Positions 1-8,352 of a stretch of 64,000 nt of DNA are shown here, piece after piece. The translations under genes and the position numbers were made by a program. The notes under the pieces were generated by a model, which did no database searches, had not been told where the DNA came from, and was given only the letters and a program-made list of their open reading frames with translations. The DNA is from an uncultured Polaribacter sp. (GTDB taxonomy: Bacteria > Bacteroidota > Bacteroidia > Flavobacteriales > Flavobacteriaceae). The stretch is taken from assembly GCF_947503875.1 (NCBI RefSeq), contig NZ_CANNFH010000003.1, positions 372,001 through 436,000 of the forward strand, read 5' to 3'. The stretch's first letter is position 1. Every line of letters begins with the position of its first letter.

Positions 1-2011
1 CAAGTTTCATCTTCCCTAGACCTAAAGAAACACCTTCAGAAAAAATATCTTGTTTGGTTGGTGTTAATTTTGCTTTAGAAATTCCTATTCGTTCTAAAAC
101 ACTATTAATTATTCCTTTTAAATAGAAAAAATCTGATGTTTTGGTGTCTATATTCCAATTATCTGCTGTTCTATTTCCTGTAATAAACAACGTTAAATGC
201 TTATCTTCTTGGTATTTATCATTGTATTTATGATACGTTTTACCAAATTCATAGAATTTTAAAGCATTATTTTTTCTATTGATGTTATAAGCAACAGATT
301 CTAAACCACTAAACAACAAAGACTGGCGTAGCACTTTTAAATCGTTACTTAAAGGATTTAACATGACTACACCTGCTTGTTCATTTATATTTTCTGATAA
401 ATTAGTGTAAGAAGGCTTGGTTAAAGAGTTTGCCATAGTTTCATTAAAACCTAACGCACTCAATTGATTTGCAACAATGTTTTCTACTTTCGTATCTTTA
501 TTAGAATCAAAAGAAATAGACGTGTTAAGCTTGTGAGAAAACTCTATGTTATTATAACCGTAAACTCTTAAAATTTCTTCTATAATATCTGCTTCTCGCT
601 GCACATCTGTTCTGTAAGATGGTATGGTTAAACCTAAACCACCTTCAGTTTCGCTATTAATCTTAATTTCTAAAGAAGCTAAAATTTGTTTAATTGTATC
701 TTTAGGAATTTCTTGACCTATTAATCTATACGCATTTTCGTAAGATAAAAATACTTGAAAATCTTGAATTTTTTCTGGGTAAAAGTCTGAAATATCTGAG
801 GCCATTTTACCACCTGCATATTCTTCAATTAATAATGCAGCACGCTTTAAAGCATATTCCACAAAATTGATATCAATACCTCTTTCAAAACGGAAAGAAG
901 CATCTGTATTTAACGCATGTCTTTTCGCTGTTTTTCTAACAGAAACCGGATTAAAATAAGCACTCTCTAAAAAAATAGAGGTAGTATTTTTAGTTACTCC
1001 AGATTTACTTCCTCCAAAAACACCAGCAATACAAAGCGGATTAGCGTCTGCATCACAAATCATAATATCTTCAGCAGACAATTCTCTTTCTACATCATCT
1101 AAAGTGGTAAACTTTGTGCCTTCTTCTAATGTTTGTACTAAAATTTTATTCCCTTTAATTTTTTGTGCATCAAAAGCGTGTAAAGGTTGGCCTAATTCGT
1201 GTAACACATAATTGGTAATGTCTACAATATTATTCTTAGGTGTTAAACCTATTGCTTTTAAACGGTTCTGAATCCATTCTGGAGAATCTTTTACCTCAAT
1301 ATCTGTAATGGTTATTCCACAATATCTTGGCGCCAATTCTTTATTTTCTACTTCAACATCAAAACGCAGTGTTCTTTCATCTACATGAAAATCACTAACT
1401 GAAGGAGAAATTAATTCTAAGTATATGTCATTTTGAATTAATCCTGCTTTTAAATCTCTTGCAACGCCAAAATGACTCATTGCGTCTGATCTATTTGGTG
1501 TCAAACCAATTTCAAAAACCTGATCTGTTTCTATATTAAAAACTTCTGCTGCTGGTTTACCAACTTCCAAAGTTTCGTCTAAAATCATAATTCCATCATG
1601 GCTACTACCTAAACCTAGTTCGTCTTCGGCACAAATCATTCCATGACTTTCTTCCCCTCTAATTTTTCCTTTTTTAATCTTAAATGCTTCGCCTTTATCA
1701 TCATATAAAGTAGTGCCTACTGTGGCAACCGGTACTTTTTGACCTGCAGCAACATTTGGTGCACCACATACAATTTGTACTGGTGCTTCTGCACCTAAAT
1801 CTACTGTAGTAACGTTTAATCTGTCTGCATTTGGGTGTTGTACACAAGTTAAAACGTGCCCAACCACAATTCCCTCTAAACTTCCTTTAATAGATTCTTT
1901 CGTTTCTATACCTTCTACCTCTAAACCTAAATCAGTTAATAATTCTCCAGTCTTTACAGCATCCCAATCTGTTTGTAAAAATTGTTTTAACCAATTGTAT
2001 GATATTTTCAT
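1..2011 (-). CDS. pheT: Phenylalanine-tRNA ligase beta subunit, 3' end beyond window
   Basis: Beta chain of the cytoplasmic PheST enzyme that charges tRNA-Phe. About 670 codons are present; the C-terminal anticodon-binding part lies beyond base 1. I translated the strand directly. It starts MKISYNWLKQFL. An OB-type tRNA-binding domain follows at about residues 40-150 (CVQHPNADRLNV, QIVCGAPNV), then the B3/B4 editing region (GVFGGSKSGVTKNTTS, FLESAYFNP) and the B5 region (NTDASFRFERG, with YRTDVQREADIIEEILR further on). All are typical of the bacterial beta chain, which is usually about 800 residues long. A TAnnTTTG promoter element lies 26 bases upstream. It is monocistronic at its 5' end; the next gene upstream is on the same strand but about 200 bases away. 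Confidence 0.96.
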   Translation of the reverse strand, partial: MKISYNWLKQFLQTDWDAVKTGELLTDLGLEVEGIETKESIKGSLEGIVVGHVLTCVQHPNADRLNVTTVDLGAEAPVQIVCGAPNVAAGQKVPVATVGTTLYDDKGEAFKIKKGKIRGEESHGMICAEDELGLGSSHDGIMILDETLEVGKPAAEVFNIETDQVFEIGLTPNRSDAMSHFGVARDLKAGLIQNDIYLELISPSVSDFHVDERTLRFDVEVENKELAPRYCGITITDIEVKDSPEWIQNRLKAIGLTPKNNIVDITNYVLHELGQPLHAFDAQKIKGNKILVQTLEEGTKFTTLDDVERELSAEDIMICDADANPLCIAGVFGGSKSGVTKNTTSIFLESAYFNPVSVRKTAKRHALNTDASFRFERGIDINFVEYALKRAALLIEEYAGGKMASDISDFYPEKIQDFQVFLSYENAYRLIGQEIPKDTIKQILASLEIKINSETEGGLGLTIPSYRTDVQREADIIEEILRVYGYNNIEFSHKLNTSISFDSNKDTKVENIVANQLSALGFNETMANSLTKPSYTNLSENINEQAGVVMLNPLSNDLKVLRQSLLFSGLESVAYNINRKNNALKFYEFGKTYHKYNDKYQEDKHLTLFITGNRTADNWNIDTKTSDFFYLKGIINSVLERIGISKAKLTPTKQDIFSEGVSLGLGKMKL

Positions 2012-2036
2012 TTTCTATTTTTGAATATTTCAAGGG

Positions 2037-2044
2037 CAAATTTA
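2037..2044 (-). promoter_or_regulatory. Flavobacterial -7 promoter element for pheT
   Basis: On the minus strand this reads TAAATTTG, an exact match to the Bacteroidota sigma-A -7 consensus TAnnTTTG. It ends 25 bases before the pheT ATG, giving a short leader. No clear -33 TTG was identified. Confidence 0.55.
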
Positions 2045-2213
2045 CTGATTTTTTATCTATTTATTTACTAAAATCAGTCCTTATTATCTCTAAGAGCACA
2101 AGCATTTAAGGCGTTATTTTTCCACTTAAAACACAATTATTTTAAGTGAAAATGGTGTATTTAATAAAGTTTGAATGGATTTAATTTTTCAGAAAACCAA
2201 CAATTGCTAAAGG

Positions 2214-2774
2214 CTATTGGAAAATTTTGTTTTCTACTTTTTTGAATAAATAGTAGTAAAGATTACCAAAAGTTACACCAATTAAAATACCTACAAGTAT
2301 GTCTATTGGAAAATGCACGCCCAAATAAAGTCTGCTATAGGCAAAAACCATTGGAAAAAGTATCATAAAATAAATACCCTTAAACCTATTTCTTAATAAC
2401 AAAATTGTAAAAGTTGTAAAAAAAGTTGAAGTAGTTGCATGCCCAGACATAAAACTATAGCCTTTTGGTTTTATAAAAAGTCTAAGTAAATGTTTTATCT
2501 CAGGATCATTATTTGGTCTTAATCTCTCTACTGAATTTTTAATAAGGTTTGTAAATTGATCTGAAAAAGCTACCAATATAACCATAGATAATATTATAAA
2601 GCCTCCTTTTTTCCAACCAAAAGATTTAACAACTAGAAAAATAATTAATAAAAAAAGTGGAATCCAAGAAAGTTGATTTGTGATTTGTAACCACAAGGCA
2701 TCCCAGCTCTCATTTCCTAAACTGTTTAGGAAAATTAGTAATTCCTTGTCTTTTTTTATAATTTCTTCTAACAA
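2214..2774 (-). CDS. PAP2-family membrane phosphatase
   Basis: Type 2 phosphatidic acid phosphatase-like protein of 186 residues, expected to remove phosphate from a lipid or isoprenoid phosphate at the inner membrane. The three signature motifs are present: K79 and RP86-87 (KNSVERLRP), SGH at 110-112, and SRLYLGVHFPID with R148, H154 and D158. Several hydrophobic helices (about 36-50, 58-72, 113-128, 134-146, 157-172) surround the motifs. It starts one base after the stop of the cyclophilin-FKBP gene upstream, so it is probably the last gene of the nrnA-gldI-PPIase operon. The substrate (undecaprenyl diphosphate, phosphatidylglycerophosphate or another) cannot be told from sequence. Confidence 0.9.
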   Translation of the reverse strand: MLEEIIKKDKELLIFLNSLGNESWDALWLQITNQLSWIPLFLLIIFLVVKSFGWKKGGFIILSMVILVAFSDQFTNLIKNSVERLRPNNDPEIKHLLRLFIKPKGYSFMSGHATTSTFFTTFTILLLRNRFKGIYFMILFPMVFAYSRLYLGVHFPIDILVGILIGVTFGNLYYYLFKKVENKIFQ

Positions 2775-2775
2775 C

Positions 2776-3930
2776 CTATTTGCCTACTTTTAAAATTTCT
2801 ACTTCGAATATTAAATCAGATTTTGCTGGAAAAGGACCGTATTTTTGTTCTCCAAAACCAATGTAATAAGGTATAAATAATCTTGCTTTTTCACCTTCTC
2901 TAAGCGTTAAAACGCCTTCTGTAAAACCTTCTATCATTGGTTTTTGCTTATCATTTAATTGAAAAACCAAAGGCTTACCACCGTCTTCTGTAGATTGTAT
3001 TTTTTTACCATCTGCTAAATAAATGGTATAGTTTGCGGTAATTTGTTTGTTATCTACTACTTTTTTTCCATTCGTTTCTTTCAACTTTAAAATAGATAAG
3101 CCAGAATTGGTTTCTTTGGCTTTGATAGCATTCATTTCCCCAAAGAAAAGCTCTTTATCTTCTAAATATTTAGCATATCTTTTTTCTTCACTATCTTTCT
3201 CAATAGCATTTTTTTGCTCCTGTAGTTTATTAAAAGCAGCTACTTCATTAGCAAAGGTATTTGAGGCATCAAAATCTTTTGCAAAAGAACCAATTCTAAT
3301 AATTTTTATGGTATGAATGGTATCATTTTGTACAATTTTACGAACTGTTGCCATACTTGCAGAATCTATAGCTCTTTCTAAAGTTAAAGAATCTGTATAT
3401 TTTGTTTGTAATTCTTTACGTTGTAAAGAATTTACCACTGTTTTACCAAAAATACTGTGTTTTTCGTCTAAATGTGGTATTGCTCTGTGTGTAATAAAAA
3501 ATTGACTATTGTTGGTAGTTGGCCCTCCATTAGCCATAGAAAGTACACCTGATTTATCATGCTTAAAAAGCAACTCTCCATTTTCATCTTTTGGAAACTC
3601 ATCTCCAAAAAGGTAACCTGCACTTCGCCTACCTTTTGGTGTAAAAGCACCACCTTGTATTACAAAATCATTTACTACTCTATGAAATATAAGTCCGTCA
3701 TAAAAATTACGCCCCTTTAAAGAATCGGGTAAAAACGTATTGTTACCTTCTATTAAAGCCACAAAGTTACCCACTGTTTTTGGCACCTCTTTAGCAAATA
3801 ACTTTACTAAAATCTCACCTTTATTGGTCTCTATTTCCGCATACAAACCATCTTCTAAGCTCTTGTATTTTTGTGAAATACAAGAACTTAAAAAAACAGT
3901 TATAATAGTAAATAATATAAATTTTCTCAT
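2776..3930 (-). CDS. Cyclophilin-FKBP fusion peptidyl-prolyl isomerase lipoprotein
   Basis: Exported prolyl isomerase of 384 residues carrying two unrelated PPIase folds. A lipoprotein signal peptide ends at FLSSC (Cys17). A cyclophilin domain covers about residues 28-215 (GRNFYDGLIFHRVVNDFVIQ; NGGPTTNNSQFFIT; LDEKHSIFGKTV). A lysine/glutamate-rich linker follows, then a C-terminal FKBP domain at about 285-384 (VTANYTIYLADGKK-like strand, MIEGFTEGVLTLREGEKARL, IPYYIGFGEQKYGPFPAKSD). It lies two bases downstream of another FKBP lipoprotein gene and two genes downstream of gldI. Likely role: folding of secreted or surface proteins in the periplasm; the link to gliding/T9SS is inferred from position only. 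Confidence 0.93.
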   Translation of the reverse strand: MRKFILFTIITVFLSSCISQKYKSLEDGLYAEIETNKGEILVKLFAKEVPKTVGNFVALIEGNNTFLPDSLKGRNFYDGLIFHRVVNDFVIQGGAFTPKGRRSAGYLFGDEFPKDENGELLFKHDKSGVLSMANGGPTTNNSQFFITHRAIPHLDEKHSIFGKTVVNSLQRKELQTKYTDSLTLERAIDSASMATVRKIVQNDTIHTIKIIRIGSFAKDFDASNTFANEVAAFNKLQEQKNAIEKDSEEKRYAKYLEDKELFFGEMNAIKAKETNSGLSILKLKETNGKKVVDNKQITANYTIYLADGKKIQSTEDGGKPLVFQLNDKQKPMIEGFTEGVLTLREGEKARLFIPYYIGFGEQKYGPFPAKSDLIFEVEILKVGK

Positions 3931-3932
3931 TA

Positions 3933-4661
3933 TTATTTTACAATCTCTAATAGTTCCACTTCAAAAATTAAAGTAGAAAAGGGCTTAATTTGTGGACCTC
4001 TTTGTGCCGCTTTATACGCCAATTCTTGTGGTATAAAAAATTTGTATTTAGAACCAACAGTCATTAATTGTAAACCTTCTGTCCAACCAGGAATAACTTG
4101 ATTTAAAGCAAATTCAGATGGTTCTCCTCTATCTACAGAACTATCAAATACTTTACCTTCTAAATTTGTACCATGATAATGTACTTTTACCTTTGTTGCT
4201 GCAGAAGCTGGCTTTTCACCTTTACCTTCTTTCATTACCATATATTGTAAACCACTTGCAGTAGTTATAATACCTGGTTTATTTTTATTTTCTGCTAAGA
4301 AATCTTCTCCTGCTTTTTTATTTTCTCCAAATTTAGCAGCTGCTTCTTCTTCTTGTTTTGCTTGCTGTTCTTTCATCATCTCTTCTCTTTTTTTATTGAA
4401 GAAAGGAGTTAAAACCGCTTGTGTATCACTGTAAGCAATTAATAAATTAGTAGAGTCTAAACCGTTAGAAATTGCCTGTAAAAGCACTGCTTTGTCAACT
4501 TCTTTAAAGTTAAATTTTAACTGATTTGCCATACTTAAACCAACAGCATAACTTACAGAATCTATTTCTGTTTCTAAAGATTTTACTTCTTTCATTTGAT
4601 TTCCGCAAGAGAAAAGAGATGCTGTAACTACTACTACTGCTAAGTTTTTAATTATTTTCAT
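3933..4661 (-). CDS. FKBP-type peptidyl-prolyl isomerase lipoprotein (FkpA/Mip-like)
   Basis: Periplasmic FKBP of 242 residues. The N-terminal lipobox is SLFSCGN. A helical dimerisation region at about 30-130 begins with the DSVSYAVGLSMANQLK stretch typical of Mip/FkpA proteins. The FKBP domain at about 140-242 holds GLQYMVMKEGKGEKP, VKVHYHGTNLEGKVFDSS, VIPGWTEGLQLMTVGSKY and the final FEVELLEIVK. It sits between gldI and the cyclophilin-FKBP fusion, all on the same strand with gaps of 2-19 bases, so co-transcription is likely. It would assist folding of exported proteins. Confidence 0.94.
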   Translation of the reverse strand: MKIIKNLAVVVVTASLFSCGNQMKEVKSLETEIDSVSYAVGLSMANQLKFNFKEVDKAVLLQAISNGLDSTNLLIAYSDTQAVLTPFFNKKREEMMKEQQAKQEEEAAAKFGENKKAGEDFLAENKNKPGIITTASGLQYMVMKEGKGEKPASAATKVKVHYHGTNLEGKVFDSSVDRGEPSEFALNQVIPGWTEGLQLMTVGSKYKFFIPQELAYKAAQRGPQIKPFSTLIFEVELLEIVK

Positions 4662-4680
4662 TGTGTTTTTAATTTTAAAT

Positions 4681-5214
4681 TTAATTTATGTTAATTAAGG
4701 TTACTGTACTTTTTATAGTTTGGTTTACACCTATTTTTTTACCATCTCCTGCCACTCCAAACGCGTTGTAAGACGGAATTACAAATGTAACTGTTTCTCC
4801 CTTTTTCATCAACTTTATTCCTTTCTGAATTCCAGAAATAAAATCTTCTTTATCTACTTTGTAGTTTTGAATGCCTAAAAATTCTTTAGTATATAAAATG
4901 TTATCATTTAAAGTGCTAATATTGTAAGTAAATGTAACCAAATCTCCTTCTTTAGGGTTTTGTAAATCTTCTTCAACTTTAGTTTTATAGGTATACCAAA
5001 ATGCATTTGCAGAAGATTCATATTTTTTTAAAGAGTCTTTTTTTATAAATTGTAAGATCTCTTTTTCTTCTTGCTGAAATAATTGCTTGGTAACTTCTAT
5101 ATTTTCTTGAAAAACAGTAGTTGATGGTTTAGGATCTATAGGTCTTCTTGGTGTTGTTTGTGAACAACCCAAAAATAGCAGTAAAGCAAAAAAGAATGGT
5201 ACTTTAAGCTTCAT
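4681..5214 (-). CDS. gldI: Gliding motility-associated peptidyl-prolyl isomerase GldI
   Basis: GldI is an FKBP-like lipoprotein needed for gliding motility and surface protein secretion in Flavobacterium johnsoniae (established knowledge of the family). This copy has 177 residues, close to the usual length. It carries a lipoprotein signal (LLFLGCSQ) and the RRPI motif shortly after the acylated cysteine, then an alpha-helical segment (about 35-80) and a C-terminal FKBP domain (GDLVTFTYNISTL; KEDFISGIQKGIKLMKKGE; VIPSYNAFG; TVTLININ). Its start overlaps the end of the DHH phosphoesterase gene by 11 bases, indicating translational coupling. Presence of gldI and of a T9SS-type subtilase in this window agrees with a gliding, T9SS-bearing flavobacterium. 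Confidence 0.92.
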   Translation of the reverse strand: MKLKVPFFFALLLFLGCSQTTPRRPIDPKPSTTVFQENIEVTKQLFQQEEKEILQFIKKDSLKKYESSANAFWYTYKTKVEEDLQNPKEGDLVTFTYNISTLNDNILYTKEFLGIQNYKVDKEDFISGIQKGIKLMKKGETVTFVIPSYNAFGVAGDGKKIGVNQTIKSTVTLININ

Positions 5215-6232
5215 AAGAACTGTTTAATTCCTCTTTATAATTTGGTAAAAGTTTTTTAAAACTGGTAATCATTCCTTCCATAGTACCATCAAATCTTCCG
5301 CCTGCAGCATTATCATGTCCACCGCCATTAAAATGATTTCTAGCAAATTGATTTACAGAAAACCTTCCTTTAGAACGAAATGAAATTTTAATAATATCTT
5401 GTTCTTTGTCTTCTATAAAAATAGCCGCAAAAATAATTCCTTTTAAAGATAGTGCATAATTTACAACACCTTCTGTATCTCCTTTTTGGAAATCGAACTT
5501 GTTTTTTTCTGCTTCTGATAACGTAATAAATGCAGTTTTAAACTCTGGGAAAATTTGTAAATTACTTAATGCTTGCCCTAGTAATAACAATCTACCATAC
5601 GAATTTGCATCATATACGTTATTATGTATTTTATCGTTTTCTGCTCCTTTATCTATTAAATCTGCTATAATTCTATGCGTTTTACTTGTTGTAGATCTAA
5701 ATCGAAAAGAACCTGTATCTGTCATAATACCTGTATACAAACAGGTAGCAATCGCTTTGTCTATTAAATCTACATCGCCATTCATTTCTATAAATTGATA
5801 TACCATTTGGCAAGTAGAACATATAGATGTATCAGAGTACATGTATTTTACATCATCTGGTTGTTGATGATGATCTATCATTGCAAAATCATTTGGATAC
5901 TTTTCTAAAGTATTTTGCATATCTGAACCTACTCTGTGCAATGCATTAAAATCTAATAAGAATATAATTTCTGATGCATTAATTGCCTTTTGAGACTGAC
6001 TATTTTGCCAATCAAAACGATAAACGGTATCTGAACTTGGCAGCCAATGTAAAAAATCTGGATATTCATTTGGCATTACCACTGTGGCTTTGTGCCCTTT
6101 TTTATCCAAGTACAATTTTAATGCTAAGGTACTACCAACAGCATCTCCATCTGGGTTTCTGTGCCCAACAATTACAATATTTCTTGGCTTTGCAAGAAAG
6201 GTTTTTAAAGCTTCAAATCCTTTTAAAATCAT
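5204..6232 (-). CDS. DHH/DHHA1 phosphoesterase (NrnA-like)
   Basis: Member of the DHH family related to NrnA, which degrades short oligoribonucleotides (nanoRNA) and in some species 3'-phosphoadenosine 5'-phosphate. Length 342 residues, as expected. Visible motifs are HRNPDGDAVGS near residue 24 (metal ligands), the LDFN aspartate, IDHHQQPD near 119 (the DHH triad) and the DHHA1 signature GGGHDNAAGG near 303. It is the first gene of a minus-strand operon running through gldI and the PPIase genes. Its upstream region is shared with the divergent ndk promoter. Whether nanoRNA or pAp is the true substrate cannot be told. Confidence 0.9.
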   Translation of the reverse strand: MILKGFEALKTFLAKPRNIVIVGHRNPDGDAVGSTLALKLYLDKKGHKATVVMPNEYPDFLHWLPSSDTVYRFDWQNSQSQKAINASEIIFLLDFNALHRVGSDMQNTLEKYPNDFAMIDHHQQPDDVKYMYSDTSICSTCQMVYQFIEMNGDVDLIDKAIATCLYTGIMTDTGSFRFRSTTSKTHRIIADLIDKGAENDKIHNNVYDANSYGRLLLLGQALSNLQIFPEFKTAFITLSEAEKNKFDFQKGDTEGVVNYALSLKGIIFAAIFIEDKEQDIIKISFRSKGRFSVNQFARNHFNGGGHDNAAGGRFDGTMEGMITSFKKLLPNYKEELNSSYEA

Positions 6233-6268
6233 ACGTTGCGAATATACAATTTAATTAAAAAAATTGTG

Positions 6269-6276
6269 TAATTTTG
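6269..6276 (+). promoter_or_regulatory. -7 promoter element for ndk
   Basis: TAATTTTG matches the flavobacterial TAnnTTTG consensus. The ndk ATG lies 57 bases downstream, leaving a leader of roughly 50 bases. The divergent nrnA operon must start within the same 100-base gap; only a poor match (TATATTCG) is visible on that strand. Confidence 0.5.
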
Positions 6277-6332
6277 CGCCAAATTTGTGAGCAGTTTCAC
6301 AAGAATAAAAATGAATTTTAAAAGTCGATATA

Positions 6333-6752
6333 ATGACAACAAATAGAACATTTACAATGCTAAAACCAGATGCTGTAGAAAACGGACATACTGGCGCAAT
6401 CTTAGAAAAAATTAACGCTGCAGGTTTTAGAATTGTAGCTTTAAAGAAAACCCAAATGACAAAAGCAGACGCAGAAACTTTTTATGCTGTGCATAATGAG
6501 CGTCCGTTTTTTGGAGAATTGGTGGAATTTATGACAAGAGGACCAATTGTTGCAGCTATTTTAGAAAAAGATAACGCAGTAGAAGATTTTAGAACGTTAA
6601 TTGGTGCTACAAATCCTGCTGATGCTGCTGAAGGTACAATTAGAAAATTATATGCAACTTCTATGGGAGAAAATGCTGTACATGGTTCTGATTCTGATGA
6701 AAATGCTGCTATTGAAGGAAACTTTCACTTCTCTGGAAGAGAGCAGTTTTAA
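6333..6752 (+). CDS. ndk: Nucleoside diphosphate kinase
   Basis: Transfers the gamma phosphate of ATP to other NDPs through a phosphohistidine, balancing NTP and dNTP pools in the cytosol. Length 139 residues, the standard size. The start reads [16 protein letters not shown], followed by [18 protein letters not shown], the [11 protein letters not shown] stretch, and the catalytic His117 inside NAVHGSDS. It is the only plus-strand gene in the first 13 kb, transcribed divergently from the nrnA operon. It is followed by a heptamer array and then a strong hairpin terminator shared with the converging ftsY. Confidence 0.97.
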   Translation: MTTNRTFTMLKPDAVENGHTGAILEKINAAGFRIVALKKTQMTKADAETFYAVHNERPFFGELVEFMTRGPIVAAILEKDNAVEDFRTLIGATNPADAAEGTIRKLYATSMGENAVHGSDSDENAAIEGNFHFSGREQF

Positions 6753-6760
6753 TCTTTAGC

Positions 6761-6823
6761 TTTTGGCTTTTGGCTTTTGGCTTTTGGCTTTTGGCTTTTG
6801 GCTTTTGGCTTTTGGCTTTTGGC
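6761..6823 (+). repeat. Perfect heptanucleotide array, TTTTGGC x9
   Basis: Nine uninterrupted copies of TTTTGGC start 8 bases after the ndk stop codon and end 8 bases before the ndk/ftsY terminator hairpin. A partial copy precedes them. The unit length is not a multiple of three and the array is noncoding. It belongs to a set of different heptamer arrays in this window (see 14764, 32984, 50152). Confidence 0.95.
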
Positions 6824-6830
6824 TTTAATA

Positions 6831-6868
6831 AAAAACTCGTAATCAATTTTTGATTACGAGTTTTTTTT
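6831..6868 (+). terminator. Bidirectional hairpin terminator between ndk and ftsY
   Basis: A 14-15 bp stem (AAAACTCGTAATCA pairing with TGATTACGAGTTTT) with a short T-rich loop is followed by a T run on the plus strand and flanked by A's that give a T run on the minus strand. It lies between two converging genes, so it can end transcription both ways. Confidence 0.9.
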
Positions 6869-6887
6869 ATAACTTTTCTGAATTTTT

Positions 6888-7862
6888 CTATTTGAAGAAA
6901 GAATCTACAAATTCGTGTTTATTGAAAACCTGTAAATCGTCTATACCTTCTCCTACTCCAATATATTTTACGGGTATTTTAAATTGATCTGAAATACCAA
7001 TTACAACTCCACCTTTTGCTGTACCATCTAATTTAGTTACTGCTAAAGAGGTTACTTCTGTTGCTTTTGTAAATTGTTTGGCTTGCTCAAATGCATTTTG
7101 ACCTGTAGAACCATCTAAAACTAATAAAACATCGTGTGGTGAATTGTCTACCACTTTTTGCATTACTCTTTTTATTTTGGTTAACTCGTTCATTAAGTTT
7201 ACCTTATTGTGCAATCTACCTGCTGTGTCTATAATTACAACATCTGCATTTTGATTTACAGCAGATTTTAAGGTATCAAAAGCTACAGAAGCTGGGTCTG
7301 AACCCATTTCTTGCCTTACAATTGGTACATCTGTTCTGTCTGCCCAAACTTGTAATTGATCTATTGCTGCTGCTCTAAAGGTATCTGCTGCGCCTAAAAC
7401 TACTTTTAGACCTTGCTTTTTAAATTGACTAGCCAATTTACCAATTGTGGTGGTTTTACCAACTCCATTTACACCAACTACCATTAAAACATAAGGCATT
7501 TTATTGCCATCTTTGTCTTTTTCTATCGTTGGAATTTTAAACTCGGTCTCATTACCAACATTCGTTTCTGATAATAAACCTGCTATTTCTTCTCGTAGAA
7601 TTCTATTTAATTCGTCTGTACCAACATATTTGTCTTTGGCAACACGTGCTTCTATTCTATCAATTACTTTTAAGGTAGTTTCTACACCAACATCAGAGGC
7701 TACTAAAACCTCTTCTAAGTTGTCTAAAACATCATCATCTACTTTAGATTTACCTGCAACTGCTTTAGATAATTTATCAAAAAAATTAGTTTTGGTTTTT
7801 TCTAAACCTTTGTCTAATGTTTCTTTTTTTTCTTTTGAAAATATTTTTTTAAAAAAACTCAT
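6888..7862 (-). CDS. ftsY: Signal recognition particle receptor FtsY
   Basis: SRP-type GTPase that docks SRP-ribosome complexes at the membrane. Length 324 residues: a short lysine-rich N-terminus in place of the long acidic A domain, the helical N domain (about 25-100) and the G domain (about 110-324). The G domain has GVNGVGKTTTIGKLA (P-loop), LGAADTFRAAA, DTAGRLHNKVNLM, TKLDGTAKGG and the closing GVGEGIDDLQVF. It lies downstream of rpmB-rpmG-DUF4295, a conserved Bacteroidota order, but a terminator and a dispersed repeat separate it from them. Its leader is made of degenerate heptamers (7866-7900). The SRP RNA partner is encoded at 19.6 kb. Confidence 0.96.
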   Translation of the reverse strand: MSFFKKIFSKEKKETLDKGLEKTKTNFFDKLSKAVAGKSKVDDDVLDNLEEVLVASDVGVETTLKVIDRIEARVAKDKYVGTDELNRILREEIAGLLSETNVGNETEFKIPTIEKDKDGNKMPYVLMVVGVNGVGKTTTIGKLASQFKKQGLKVVLGAADTFRAAAIDQLQVWADRTDVPIVRQEMGSDPASVAFDTLKSAVNQNADVVIIDTAGRLHNKVNLMNELTKIKRVMQKVVDNSPHDVLLVLDGSTGQNAFEQAKQFTKATEVTSLAVTKLDGTAKGGVVIGISDQFKIPVKYIGVGEGIDDLQVFNKHEFVDSFFK

Positions 7863-7865
7863 AGT

Positions 7866-7900
7866 TAGAGCTGTTAGTTTTTAGTGTTTGGTTATTAGTT
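7866..7900 (-). repeat. Degenerate heptamer array in the ftsY leader
   Basis: On the minus strand five consecutive 7-base units read AACTAAT, AACCAAA, CACTAAA, AACTAAC and AGCTCTA, ending 3 bases before the ftsY ATG. The units share an AAC(T/C)AAA-like consensus. This looks like an eroded version of the perfect arrays elsewhere in the window. Confidence 0.6.
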
Positions 7901-7968
7901 GTCTAAAATTATACCAAAGTAAATATTTGACAAATTGTCTGATATTACTTTACGCTGGCAAACAAGCT

Positions 7969-8053
7969 GCGTTAGGGATTGCAGCATTTGTTTGAGCTCT
8001 CACGCTTTTTAGCGTGAAGCGAGTGCGAAAAGCCCGACCTTTAGGTAACGCCC
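7969..8053 (+). repeat. Dispersed structured repeat R1, copy 1
   Basis: An 85-base element with GCGTTAGGGATTG at one end, an internal hairpin CACGC/GCGTG, then AGCGAGTGCG, AAAGCCCG, a small CCT/AGG stem and a closing CGCCC. A second copy lies inverted at 18145-18242 with the same order of blocks. It fills the space between the DUF4295 terminator and the ftsY leader. Just upstream it carries GGCAAACAAG, which also precedes element R2 at 17250. Confidence 0.85.
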
Positions 8054-8096
8054 AAAACCATATAATGCTCTAAGCGTTACAAATATAGGGCAAAAA

Positions 8097-8128
8097 AAAA
8101 CTACTTTCTAAAAATAGAAAGTAGTTTT
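8097..8128 (-). terminator. Rho-independent terminator after DUF4295
   Basis: The hairpin AAAACTACTTTCTA / TAGAAAGTAGTTTT (14 bp, 4-base loop) is followed on the minus strand by a T run (A run at 8092-8100). It closes the rpmB-rpmG-DUF4295 operon. Confidence 0.9.
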
Positions 8129-8147
8129 ATAAGTTATGCAGTAAATA

Positions 8148-8300
8148 TTACTTTTTAGCTAAAAAGTCATTTACTTTAGAAGGATCCATAATTGCTTCTA
8201 CAAACATGTAAGCTCCTGTTTTTGGAGATTTTACCATTTTTATAGCTTTACTTAATCTTTTTGATCCTGTTTGTAACGATGCTACTGATTTCTTTGCCAT
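8148..8300 (-). CDS. DUF4295 small basic protein
   Basis: A 50-residue basic protein of the Bacteroidota-specific DUF4295 family, found by translating the minus strand. It begins MAKKSVASLQTGSKRLSKA, continues with SPKTGAYMFVEAIMD and ends VNDFLAKK. It follows rpmG by 52 bases and precedes the operon terminator, the position this family normally holds after rpmB and rpmG. A ribosome-associated role is inferred from this constant context; no catalytic motif is visible. Confidence 0.93.
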   Translation of the reverse strand: MAKKSVASLQTGSKRLSKAIKMVKSPKTGAYMFVEAIMDPSKVNDFLAKK

Positions 8301-8352
8301 TGTCTAAATGTTTTTTATCTATGTGCTCTATTCTGAGTTCTAGATGTTTTAA

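Noticed and set aside
2123..2148. Terminator in the PAP2-pheT gap
   Set aside because: CACTTAAAA/TTTTAAGTG is a clear inverted repeat but has no T run on either strand, so function is unclear.
3047..3316. Open frames antisense to the PPIase gene and many other opposite-strand frames
   Set aside because: They overlap well-recognised genes, have no family resemblance and arise from AT-rich codon bias.
6761..6823. Heptamer arrays as CRISPR arrays
   Set aside because: Units are 7 bases with no spacers between them and there are no cas genes in the window; these are simple tandem repeats.
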